Shown here: piece by piece, positions 34,601 to 45,400 of the stretch
How positions within the stretch are numbered: the first letter of the stretch is position 1
Layout of the letters: every line of letters starts with the position of its first letter
Assembly (NCBI GenBank): GCA_030144725.1
Contig: JASKMD010000005.1
Coordinates: 1,543,476 to 1,607,475 of the forward strand
Reading direction: 5' to 3'
DNA length: 64,000 nucleotides
Source of the DNA: Haematococcus lacustris
Lineage: Eukaryota; Chlorophyta; Chlorophyceae; Chlamydomonadales; Haematococcaceae
The notes under the pieces: model-generated
Databases searched by the model: none
What the model was told of the DNA's origin: nothing
What the model saw: only the letters and a program-made list of their open reading frames with translations
Program-made: the position numbers and the translations under genes

Positions 34601-37600
34601 GGGGGCTAGGGGCGCTGTGGTGTGGCAGGCCAGGTGGCATGCAAACAGGATGCCGATAGGGGTCACATCAGAAAGAGTGTGAGAAGACACCCTCAGGAGT
34701 GACTCCCAGTGCAGGGCACCTGCTCCACCCCCCACTGGCATACCAAGGAAGCCGCTGGCCCCTCCATCTACCCAACACCCCAACCCACCTTTCTTCCTCC
34801 CGCTATCCCTGCCCAACCCCTCTGGGCTCTGCCTTTCTCCCTCCTACCGCCTCTTCCACACCTCCCCCTCAGCACTCCAATCCTCCTCTCCTCCTCAGCC
34901 ACTGCCCTGGCCTCCCGTCTCTCAGTGCAGCTGCCGCCTCGTGCCACTGGCTGCTGACCACTGGTCATCAGCACGCACCCCCTTGCCCCAGCACTGACTG
35001 CCCCTGCTGCCCCCCCTGCCTCTGTGCTTTAGGCCCCCTGCGTACTTAACTGGACCCACAGCAGGGCGCCCACTTGCCCAGGTCCTGCCCTGCTGCACCC
35101 GCCCTGCCCTGCTGCCATCCACCCAGCCACCAGGCTGTGCCCCCTCCTCCCCTGTGTAGCCAGGCATGACCTGGCATGGCACGGTCACCAGCGTGCCCCA
35201 TCCCCTGGCCCCTCCCCTGCACCCTCCCTTTAGACCCTCCTCTGCGGGCCCGACTGGACACTGTGAGACCGGGTCAACCATGCCAATCACTGTCACCCAC
35301 GTACCCCAACCCCTCCCCTGCGCCCCCTCCTCCCCCAAAAGGAAGGAAGAAATGAGTAAGGGAGGAGAACAGGCTCCGGGCATACCCTGGCTAACCCACC
35401 ACCAGGCTGCGCCTCCTCCTCCCCTGCCCTTGCTAGCCCATGCCGTCGCATGCTGAGCTGCAGGCAGTCCTGGAGCTGAGCTCCCTGGGAGGCCCCCAGC
35501 CCTTCAACCTTGAGGACCCGCCCCTGTCCACCAGCAGGTGAGAGGTCAGGGGTTCGAACCCCCGACCTCCACCCAGTTTGCCCGGGCTTCACCCCTGCCA
35601 CCCACAGGCATGCATGCCGCACCCCTGCCCTGCCCCAAGCTGCTGCCCGAAGCAGTGCGCGCTAGAAACTACTAGTTAGGAGCTTGAGCAGTCACGCTTT
35701 GCCCTGCAGCGTAGTGCGGGGATGAGCACGCTGATGTCTGCATGCCAGTGCTGCAGCAGTGCCCCTGACGCAAGGCACAATGCGCACATGTCAACGGTGC
35801 TGGGCGCCTGTGGTGTTGTGGGGTGGAGGGTGGGGAGGAGGGTGAGAAGGGTGAGGAGGGAGGAGGAGGGTGGGGAGGAGGGTGAGGAGGGAGGAGGAGG
35901 GTGGGGAGGAGGGTGAGGAGGGAGGAGGAGGGTGGGGAGGTGGGTGAGGAGGGAGGAGGGTGGGGAGGTGGGTGAGGAGGGAGGAGGAGGGTGGGGAGGA
36001 GGGTGAGGAGGGAGGAGGAGGGTGGGGAGGTGGGTGAGGAGGGAGGAGGAAGGTGAGGAGCGGGTGAAGTGTGAGGGAGCTGGCGCCCAGGAACTGGTGC
36101 CAATGGCCACCCTCCCTGCTCCCCCCACACCTCCTCACCCCCTTGCCACAACCCTGCCCTCCTCTGCTGCTCTCCCCTCCTGACCTCCCCTCACCCCTCA
36201 GGCGAGCCACTCAAGACGCCATGAATGCCCTGGTCGCCCCCTCCCCCAACGCCCACACCTCCTTCCTGGGCCCCTTGACTATGCACGGTGACGACGGTGC
36301 CCCCAGCCTGCCCACCTTCCACCCAGCTTCCTTCAACCACCACCACCCCGGCCACTGCAGCAGCGGCGGGGAGGCCCTGCACGGCTCCAGCTTTGGCCCC
36401 GCCAGCCTGGGCTCCTCCCTAGCCCTGACTGACTGGCAGTACTATGACGCCGCCGCTGCGGGGTACGACGGCCAGGAGATGACAGAAAAGCTTCACGCCC
36501 TGCACACAGGGCTGACCCCTGGCCCAACCCACGGCCACCCTCCCCTCAGCTCCCCGGCTGCATGGGAGGGCAGGGAGGGGAGGGAGGGGAGGGAGGGGAA
36601 TGGGTCAGGGTGGGGGCGGGACAGGCAGGGGAGGAAGCATGCGGAGTGGGAGGGGCAGGGCCTGGCAGGCAGGGGCCCTCACGGCCCTTCCCCCCGCCCC
36701 AGGCCGGCCATGGACCGAAGTTCACCCACCAAGGGTGGTGGCAGCCAGGGGGTGAACGGCACAGGGGGCAGCAGCAGGGGCAGGTGTTTGGACGACTCGG
36801 GACGAGGTGGGGGTGGCTCCAGGTATTGGGATGAGCAGGGCGAGGGGGCGGGCAGGCGAGGCGCAGGCCCCCGCCAGGACCTGCCTCCCCTGCACCGCCA
36901 CCCCAGCCCCCAGCTGCCGCAGCTGGACGCCTACATGGTGCCGCACATGCCTCACACGCGCCTGAGGCCCCCGCACTCAGCTCAGGGCCGCCGGTCGGAC
37001 AGTGGTGGGGGGGAGGAGGTGGTCGCACAGGGGAGGCAGGCAGGCAGGCAGGCATGGGGGGTGCGGCCCCGCAGCAGCACGCCTGTCACACCACCTCCTC
37101 ACACCACCCTCTGGCCCCCCTCAGAGCAACCCCTTGGGGCAGAGGGTGGGGGCGTCAGTGGGGAGGAGGGGGTGAGGGAGGCGGAGGGGGGGCCCACTGA
37201 TAATGATGGGTGGGGTAGGCAGGCAGGGGGAGCACAAGACCAGTGGGGGGAGGGGGAGGGGGAGGGGGAGGAAGAGGGGGAGGGCGCTGACCATGGGCCA
37301 GATCACGGGCTGTGGCAGCAGCAGCAGCAGCAGCAGCATAGCAGGGTGGCAGTAGGGGGGTCAGAGGCACAGTGGTCAGGACCAGGGTGGGAGGGGGAGG
37401 GGGAGGGGGGGGACCTGGACGAGGTGGAAGGGGGCGAGGGGGAGTGGCAGGGGGGTAGGGTAGCTGTTGCTGCCCCTGAGCAAAGACCAGGGGGCGCCTG
37501 GGGGGGGGTGTCAGGGCCAGGTAGGGGGCCCCCCCAGGGCAGCCTGAATGGCTGCCGGCAAGGCCCCCTGCCTCCCCTGCCCCGCAGCCTGGCTGACTGT

Positions 37601-38029
37601 GCTGAAAACGTGCAGTCCATGGCCGGGCAGTATGGCCCCCCTCCCAGTGACCATGATGGCAGTGAGGGGGAGGGGGAGGAGGCCTCAGAGGCTCAGCAGG
37701 GGAGCAGTCCGGCACATGGTCAGGCTGCGCACCTCAACGGCATGTGGTGCTTTAGGCAGGGGCAGTACAACCTGGGGCAGCAAGACGCTGGCTGCATGGA
37801 GCATGATGGGCAGCAGTACATGTACAAGGAGCAGCAGCAGTACATCCCAAAGCAGCAGTACGCGTGCGAGCAGCATGCTCACGCCACCACAGATGGTCAG
37901 TACACCACCATAGACTTGCAGGGGGGAGCAGCAGGGCGGGGGGGCGGGCCACCCAGCTGGGCAGACCACCCCAGGCCAGCAGGGCCAGGCAGGGCATGTG
38001 GGGGGCCTCAGCCTGCACTCAGGCTGTGA
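31606..38029 (+). CDS. Two-repeat MYB-domain protein with long low-complexity tail
   Basis: A putative nuclear DNA-binding regulator. Eight exons join in phase: 31606-31629, 31708-31800, 31869-31931, 32321-32421, 32610-33433, 33974-34224, 35464-35537 and 36202-38029. The first five give two MYB repeats: NWT/EDELLQQLVDEYGPKKW with CRRRWKNYLNADLKQGGW, then SHE/EDRVLMDGHSLWGNRW with GGRTDNAVKNR. The Trp spacing and the DNAVKNR helix are diagnostic. A KRKRARD basic patch followed by an acidic run (32690-32755) could be a nuclear signal. The tail is Pro/Gly/Gln rich, with QQ-rich QYMYKEQQQYIPKQQY near its end. The ATG at 31606 directly precedes repeat 1. Without splicing at 33433 the fifth exon would stop at 33588, so a shorter isoform is possible. 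Additional introns within 36.2-38.0 kb are possible. Confidence 0.82.
33945..33971. repeat. (GT)n run at a 3' splice site
   Basis: A TGTG dinucleotide run lies immediately before the CAG acceptor of the MYB exon starting at 33974. Confidence 0.9.
34246..34325. repeat. (CCCTGA)n array ending in CCCTAA-like units
   Basis: About 12 hexamers in the MYB intron just after the donor at 34224, with ACCCTAACCCCTA at the end. This is the same hexamer as the 27.8-28.1 kb array on the opposite strand. Confidence 0.93.
35550..35575. other. B-box-like palindrome in MYB intron
   Basis: AGGTCAGGGGTTCGAACCCC continues into CGACCT. It contains GGTTCGAACC, which fits a pol III B box or tRNA T-arm, within an extended inverted repeat. 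No full tRNA cloverleaf could be built around it. Confidence 0.35.
35818..36065. repeat. Purine-rich minisatellite (GAGGAGGGTGGGGAG type)
   Basis: Irregular repeats of GGAGGAGGGTGGGGAGG and GGTGAGGAG with near-total strand asymmetry, in the MYB intron before the exon at 36202. Confidence 0.88.
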
Positions 38030-39445
38030 CTGGGCTGCCCTGCAGGCCTGCCATGTGGGTGAGAGGGGGGCTTAGGGGTGGTGAGGGGGAGGCCTTGTGA
38101 GGCAGGGCGGGAGGGAGGGAGGGAGGGAGGGTGAGTGGGGAGATGGGTAGGGGCTCAGGCCAGGCTTGCACCAAGCGCTTGGCCCAGGCCAGTGATGGGT
38201 GTAATTGGGGGGTGCGTAGGAGTGCCATGGCAGCAGTGTCACCCAGTCTTAACGGTGTCACCACAGGTCATCCTTTTGTCAGTGTCAGGTGTTTGTGAAG
38301 GACGACTGCAAAGGAGATCGGGATGTGAGGGGGCTCTAGTTAACGGAGGACAAGGGTTGGCCAACTGCCCAACTTCCCAACTGCAACGCATGCTGATACC
38401 CAGCACACCCAGTGCTCCAGGGGCCCTGCCGTGTCTCTATTGCTGGAGCTATACACACAGTACCCCCCAGCTAGCACACAAGCAGAGGCAATACTGAACG
38501 TGGAAGGCGCACATGCCATGAATGAAGAAGAAGAAGATGGGGTACACCGCTGAGGCCGTCAGCCGCTAGGCTGCTGGGACACCCTTCCCTTCTAAGGGTT
38601 TGGGACTGTCTACAGAACATTTCCAGGCTAGGTGTGCGTAGATTCAAAATGAAGGCATGCGAAGTAACAATATTGTGTTGGCTGGGAAACAGTGATGGGT
38701 GATACGTGTATCGATACAGGAAATAATTAAAAATACACGATAAACGTGTATTTTTTGTATCGATATGTATTATCTATATATATGTATTATCTATATTGAT
38801 ACAATATGTACAGCGATACAGAGGCTACATGTCACGCGAGAAGGGAGCAGCTAGGAGCAGCGCAGCCAGTCTCGCAGCCTGTCCTTGATGGCTGGGCAGG
38901 ACGGCGACGGCGGAAAGTCAGGGCCTCCCAACTCCCTGATGTTCTTGCATGTGAAACCGGCACATGCGACCGACTGCTCCGGGAGCAGGCCGATGGCTTT
39001 AGCCCCGTGCGGCATGGCTTTAGGGCGGACTCTAGTTGTGGTGGCAACCAGCAACTGCTTCGAAGGCACCCACGCAACTTGCCGGCCGGCACTTGTATTA
39101 TGTAATACGATACGTGTATTATACAAAATACACGTATCGGTATCGATACACACATCGTGTATTACCAATCACTGCTGGTAAAAGATGTAAGGCCCAATGT
39201 GTATCAATTTGTTCACGTGTTTGAGCACATGCCGCTAGTAAAGGGCATTACCTCCAGGACATCCAGCTTTAGGTCGTAGCTTCAGCTCAGCGTACAGCTG
39301 TGGCTAAGCTTGAGCCTTCCCCCCATTGTGACTTCTCATTCCCGTAGAGAGAGCTCCGTCACAACTCACTCATGATAGAGACTTGCCAAACGGATGAAAT
39401 AGGGACGCGCGCCACAAGCTTTCAGCCCCCTGCAGCACGATACGC
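38030..39445. other. Intergenic region between MYB and patatin genes
   Basis: It holds the hAT element at 38690-39174. A possible extra 3' MYB exon begins at 38269 (GTGTTTGTGAAGGACGACTG after TGTCAG, stop TAG near 38340), which I could not phase. The rest shows nothing recognisable. Confidence 0.5.
38690..39174. mobile_element. hAT-type MITE
   Basis: A 485-bp element with inverted ends (CAGTGATGGGTGATACG at left; right end ATTACCAATCACTG). It is flanked by an 8-bp duplication with one mismatch (CTGGGAAA at 38682-38689, CTGGTAAA at 39175-39182). Both ends are rich in ATACACGTATCGATA-type palindromes. The interior 38815-38910 matches 5305-5400 of the element in the kinesin intron. Confidence 0.85.
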
Positions 39446-42400
39446 ATGGGCGGTGCACAAAGCCGTGCACATCTAAACACGGGAAGCGACTGCTGCGGCT
39501 GCGGTCAAATCTTACACGATGACTACGATGCAAACGACTCATTAGAAACTTACGGAAGCGAGCGGACGTCACTAGACGTCAAGGCCACTGTTGCGTGTTG
39601 TACCAGTGCTATGAAGTATAGTGGCCAATGGCAGAGCCCCGTGGGCGCCGCGGAGGAGCCTGGGCCGTCATGTGAGAAGGAGGAGGCACGAGGTACAACT
39701 TCACAGTCATTAGTGCCAGATCGTTGCGGTCCGGAGCTGCAGCTGTGCAGCCCATCTACACAGGGTTTACTTTACCCTGCTCCATGGTCACAGGTGCAGT
39801 GGCAGGCAGCACAACACACAGCCCGCTGGCCCCAAGCACCGGGCCGTGTCCGAGCCCAGGCAGCCGGGGACTGCTGGGCACCCTGCGTCGCCACCTGCAC
39901 GCCAGAGGCTACACCCTGGCCCCCTGGAGCACAGGGCCTTCCGCTCCTTCACCGCTCCCCGCCTGCCCGTCGCCTGGCAGCTTGCCAGCCTGGCAGCCTG
40001 GCTGTCACAGTGGCAGTGGCAGGGAGGCATTAGGGGAAGGCAAGGTCACCAGGCGGGGCAGCGTGCCGGGCTTGCATCACCACACCTGCACTGCCCGCGA
40101 AGAACATGCTTGCATGGAAGATCAACATGACAGTGGCCAATGTCTTGCCCGCACGCTCTCGCGTGTACTGGCTCTAGGAGCCCAAGAGACTGCTGCTGCT
40201 GCTGCTGCTGAGGGGGTGGCACCAGCAGCACCACTGGCAGCTGAGCAGGGCGTGGTGACAGCGACGCCTCAGCACGGGGAGCAGCAGCAGTTGCGGGGGG
40301 CCCCCTGCAGCCTGGACCGCCTGAGCGCTGCCAGCTTCTACTCAGCTTCTACACAGGGTTCACGGGAGTTGCTGCCGCAGGTGCTGGGACTAGGTCCGGA
40401 CAGCGCAGCCCCAGGGGCAGGCGACACAGCCAAAGCTGCAAATGGAGCACCTGGTGGGCATCTGGGGGCTGAGTCAGGGGCAGGGACTGCGGAGGAGGCT
40501 GGGCTGAGTGGTATGCAGGCAGCGGTTGGGGCCGTGTCTGCCACAGGCATGGGGGCAGGGTCGCTGCAGCTGGCCATGGGGGCTGAGATGGGGCCAGCAT
40601 CAGGGCCAGGGGCAGGGCTGGGCACCCCCAAGGGTGGAAATGGCTCTCCTGTCCTTGGCAGGGCAGAGCAGCAAGCCCAACATCAGCCTAACCAGCACGC
40701 TCAGGGGCAGCAGGAGCAGGAGCAGCGGCAGGCCCGGCACCACCCCCGCCACCACAGCCACAAGCAGCAGCAGCAGCAGCACCATCACCACCAGCACAGC
40801 AACGGTGACCAGCACTGGCAGCAGCGCGGGGTGGAGGAGACAGGGCGGCAGCTGCCCTCAGCCATGCCCAGCCTGCCGCGGCCCCCGCCCCGGTATGTGG
40901 GCCCCGCTGCCCTGCACCCGGCAGTCCAAGCTTTCCAGCAGGGCACGCTGGGTTTTGCCTTCAGCGGCGGTGGCTTCTTCTTCCCAGTGAGTGCTCCTGC
41001 CCAGCAGCAGCGGCAGGGTGAAGCCAGCAGTACATCAAGTGCAGAAGCAGCAGCAGCAGTAGTAGCGGTTAGCAGCAGCAGTAGCAGTAAGCAGCAGCAG
41101 TAGCAGTAAGCAGCAGCAGTAAGCAGTAGCAGTAAGCAGTAGCAGTAGCAGTAAAGCTGCTCTGGGCGTTGCGGGTCATCACGCCACATGGCTGCATGGC
41201 TGCATGGCTGCAGTACCACCTGGGGTGTGTGATCCAGCTGAAGGACATGGGCATCCTGGACCAGCGCACCCCCCTGGCCGGCGCCTCCTGCGGCTCCATC
41301 ATCGCCAGCTGCGTGAACGCTGGCCTGGACCTGCACGCCCTCGTGGGGGAGCTGCTGCAGTTTGCAAACGACTGCAGGTCAGGGCTCTACAGCGCCAGGC
41401 CTGTGGATGTGCGCCTTAGCCTCAATGCGGGATGGGCGGGGCGGGGCGGGGCGGGGCAGGGCAGGGCGGGGCGGGGCGGGGCGGGGCGGGGCGGGGCGGG
41501 GCGGGGCGGGGCGGGGCGGGGCGGGGCGGGGCGGGGCGGGGCGGGGCGGGGCGGGGCGGGGCGGGGCGGGGCGGGGCGGGGCGGGGCGGGGCGGGGCGGG
41601 GCGGGGCGGGGCGGGGCGGGGCGGGGCGGGGCGGGGCGGGGCGGGGCGGGGCGGGGCGGGGCGGGGCGGGGCGGGGCGGGGCGGGGCGGGGCGGGGCGGG
41701 GCGGGGTGGGGTGGGGTGGGGTGGGGTGTCCCAGGTTCAGTTTGTGCACCCAGGACTCGAGGTAAATATGAGTGCCATGCAGTTTGCCCCATAGACAGTG
41801 GGGCTGGTGAAGGTGCCGCAGAGGGCCTTAGAGCCTGAGGGTGGGCTCTGGGTCCCGGCCTGTAGCCAGCTGTGGCAGCAGCAGCAGCCAGGGCCAGGGT
41901 GCCTGGGGTGGGTAGGGTTGGGGGGATGGGTCGAGAGGCAGGACGCAACAATCTATGGGGCGGGTGTAGGGCCAGTCAGGTGGGTACCGGGTCCCAGCTG
42001 CTAATCGCCAGGGTCTTGCTCCCGGCCATGACCACGCCACATCGCAGGCACATCAGGGCTGTCGCAGGTCATGATCGCAGGCACATCAGGGCTGTCGCAG
42101 GTCACGGTCGGTCTGCATCAGTGGCAGCATGCTTGCAGTTTGCTTCCTGTTCCTTGCAGCATGCTCTCTAGAGTGTGAGTGTGAGGCGTGGGGTTGTTGC
42201 AGGACGCATGGCACGGCAGGGCGGTTGCGGCACGTGATTGAGAAGTTCATGACCAAGAACCTGCCAGAGGACGCACACCTGCGCTGCCGCAACCGCTGCT
42301 TCATCTCCCTGACTGTGAGGCTGAGCCTACAGTGATGCTGAATGACAGCTGTGGGCTGCAGCAATGACAGCAATGCCAGGCCCATGCCCCACGCCCCATG

Positions 42401-45400
42401 CCCCCTGTATGGTCTCGCTGCATGTCCCCTTCCCTGAGCAGTGGAGTGTGGCCCTGGCTCCCTGCAGCCCCTGCACCAGCGCAGCTATCATGGTGCTGGG
42501 AGGACAGTGGCAGCTGCTTCGTCATCATCATCATCATCAGCAGCAGCAGCGCATGACATTCGCCTGTTGGCGTTGCTGCGACATACACTCACACATTCCA
42601 TAGCCCTAGGCTCAGCATGCTGGCTGCTGCATGGCGCTGTGCTTGCATGATGAGAGCCTCTGTGCCGTCACACCACCACATCACCTTGCATGCCCTGCCA
42701 TGGTGCAGAAAGTGTTCCCTTTCTTGCGCCCGGTCATCGTCTCTGACTTCCGCAGCAAGGAGGACCTGGTGCAGGCCATAGCCGCCTCCTCACACATCCC
42801 TGCCTACAACGACGGCACCTTCATGTACAAGTACCGCAACCAGGTGGGTGACCAGGTGGGCCAGGCCAGGTCAAACCAAAACAGGTCAGGAGGGGGTGAT
42901 GGAGGGGCAGGCGGGCAGGAGGTGGCAGGAGGAGGTTTGGGGGAGGGCGCATGAGGGGGTGGTGGAGGGGCAGGGGGGTAGGTGGGGGCCAGGAGGGTCA
43001 GGAAGAGGCTGGAGGAGGGGGAGGATGAGGGGGCCAGGATGGGGGTAGGCGAGGGGGCCAGGAGGAGGGCCAGGGGGGTAACTGGAGGGTGACAGGAGGA
43101 GTCTGATTGCCCCTACTCCTGGCCCCCCCCCTCTGACCTCGCCCTCCTGCCCCGGCCCCCGCTGCCGACTGCAGTTCTTTGTTGACGGCGGGCTGGTGCG
43201 TCACATCCCACAGCTGCCCGCCGCTGAGAGTGGGGTGACGTATGTGGCCGGGGTGAGCTGCGTGCCCTTCAAGTTCCTGGAGTCGCTGCCTGGGGTGCCC
43301 CGGCTGCAGCTGCTGCGCGCCCTGTCCGTGTCGCCCGACATGTTTGGCAGCTTCCCCTTCAGGTCAGCAAGGGGGTGGACACCTGACCCCTCGACACCTT
43401 GACTCCTGACCCACCTTGACCCTCCTTGGTCCTCCTTGACCCTCCTTGCCCCTCCTTGACTCTCCTCGCCACTCCTTGGTCCTCCTTGACCCTCCTTGCC
43501 CCTCCTTGGCACCACATCAGATGCCAAAGGGTGGGCAGAGGGAGGGGACGAGGGAGGGGATGAGGAAGGGAGAGCAGGAGGGAGGGGTAAGGAAGGAGGG
43601 GTAAGGAGGGAAGGAGGGAAGGCTTGGTCAGCATTCATTGTGTGACCTCATGTGGTACCGACTGTGTGACCTTTGACATGTGCGGCTGTGCCTGTGCTCA
43701 CCTTGCACTTGTGCAGCTGGCATGAGATGGGCGGCTTAGTCCTGGCCCCAGCGGAGGACCGAGTACTGCTCCAGGTGCGGCTTGGGAGAAGCAGTGGTGG
43801 TAGGGGGGTGGAGGTGGTTGTGGGGGTGGTGGTTGTGGGGGTGGAGGGTGGTGGTGAGGGAGGAGGGTGAACCTGACCTGACCTGACCTGACCTGACCTG
43901 ACCTGACCTGACCTGACCTGACCTGACCTGACCTGACCTGACCTGACCTGACCTGACCTGACCTGACCTGACCTGACCTGACCTGACCTGACCTGACCTG
44001 ACCTGACCTGACCTGACCTGACCTGACCTGACCTGACCTGACCTGACCTGACCTGACCTGACCTGACCTGACCTGACCTGACCTGACCTGACCTGACCTG
44101 ACCTGACCTGACCTGACCTGACCTGACCTGACCTGACCTGACCTGACCTGACCTGACCTGACCTGACCTGACCTGACCTGACCTGACCTGACCTGACCTG
44201 ACCTGACCTGACCTGACCTGACCTGACCTGACCTGACCTGACCTGACCTGACCTGACCTGACCTGACCTGACCTGACCTGACCTGACCTGACCTGACCTG
44301 ACCTGACCTGACCTGACCTGACCTGACCTGACCTGACCTGACCTGACCTGACCTGACCTGACCTGACCTGACCTGACCTGACCTGACCTGACCTGACCTG
44401 ACCTGACCTGACCCAACCTGACCCAACCTGCTCGGCTTGACCTTCAGATGGTGGAGATGGGCAAGCGGGACATGCTAGCCTGGACCGCCTCAGTAGGCCT
44501 CACCGCGTACCTGGCAGGCTTTGCCCACCCCCAGCGCCCACCCCCCTCCTCCCCCAGCCCCCACCCTGGCCCCTCCCTCCCCCCTCCCTCCCCCACCCCA
44601 GCCTTCGCAGGCCATGGCGTCAGCCGCCCCTCCACCCCCTCCCTGCTGCCCCCCGCTGCCTCCACCCCCTCCCCCACCAGCAGCAGCCCCCCCCCCTGGG
44701 CCTTCACCCCCTCTCCATTCGGTGCTGTCAAGGACTGGGTCCCCCAGGCAGGTGCAGCAGTGGGGGCGGCAGCGGCCGAGGCGATGGACAGCTGGCAGCA
44801 GGGGACGGCGGCGCTGCTGCGTCAGCAACTGGCACGCCTGCCCACCCCCCAGCTGGGCCGTTGGGCTCGCAACGTGTCGCTGGCGAGGCTGGTCAGTCTG
44901 GCCCAGGCCGTGGGCAGCATCAGCAGCGGCAGCGAGGACCAGGGAGAGGGCGAGGAGGGGGAGGGCGAGGGCGAGGGGAGCGTGGTCAGCAGCTACGCTT
45001 ACCACAGCAGCAGTGACAGCGAGCAAGACAGCTTGTGGGACTCGGAGGAGGAGGACGAGGAGGGGGAGGAGGAGGAGGGGGGAGGGGGGGGTTGGGAGGG
45101 TTCAGATGAAGAGGGTGCAGTCAGAGCTCGGGTAGGGTTGGGCAAGTTGATGCGGCAGTGGAGGGGAGGGGTGGGGGTGCTTGGGGGTGGGGGGGCCCGC
45201 TGGCTGGCTGCGTGGCTAGGGGCAGATGGGTGGCTGGGTCCAGAGCCAGAGTCGGACAGCCCGGCCCCTGGCAGCCCACCAGGCCCGGGGGCGCTGCCTC
45301 CAGGCGAGTGGCCTGGCAGTGGGCGCAGTGGGACTGCAGCGGCTGCCGCTAGCCTCCACCACAAGGCGGAGGTGGAGTGGTTTGATGCGTTGGAGGAGGT

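Noticed and set aside
35520..35600. tRNA gene around GGGGTTCGAACCCC
   Set aside because: Only the T-arm-like palindrome is present; no acceptor, D or anticodon arms could be paired.
43698..44426. Minus-strand RSGQV-repeat ORF of about 240 codons
   Set aside because: Antisense reading of the intronic ACCTG array.
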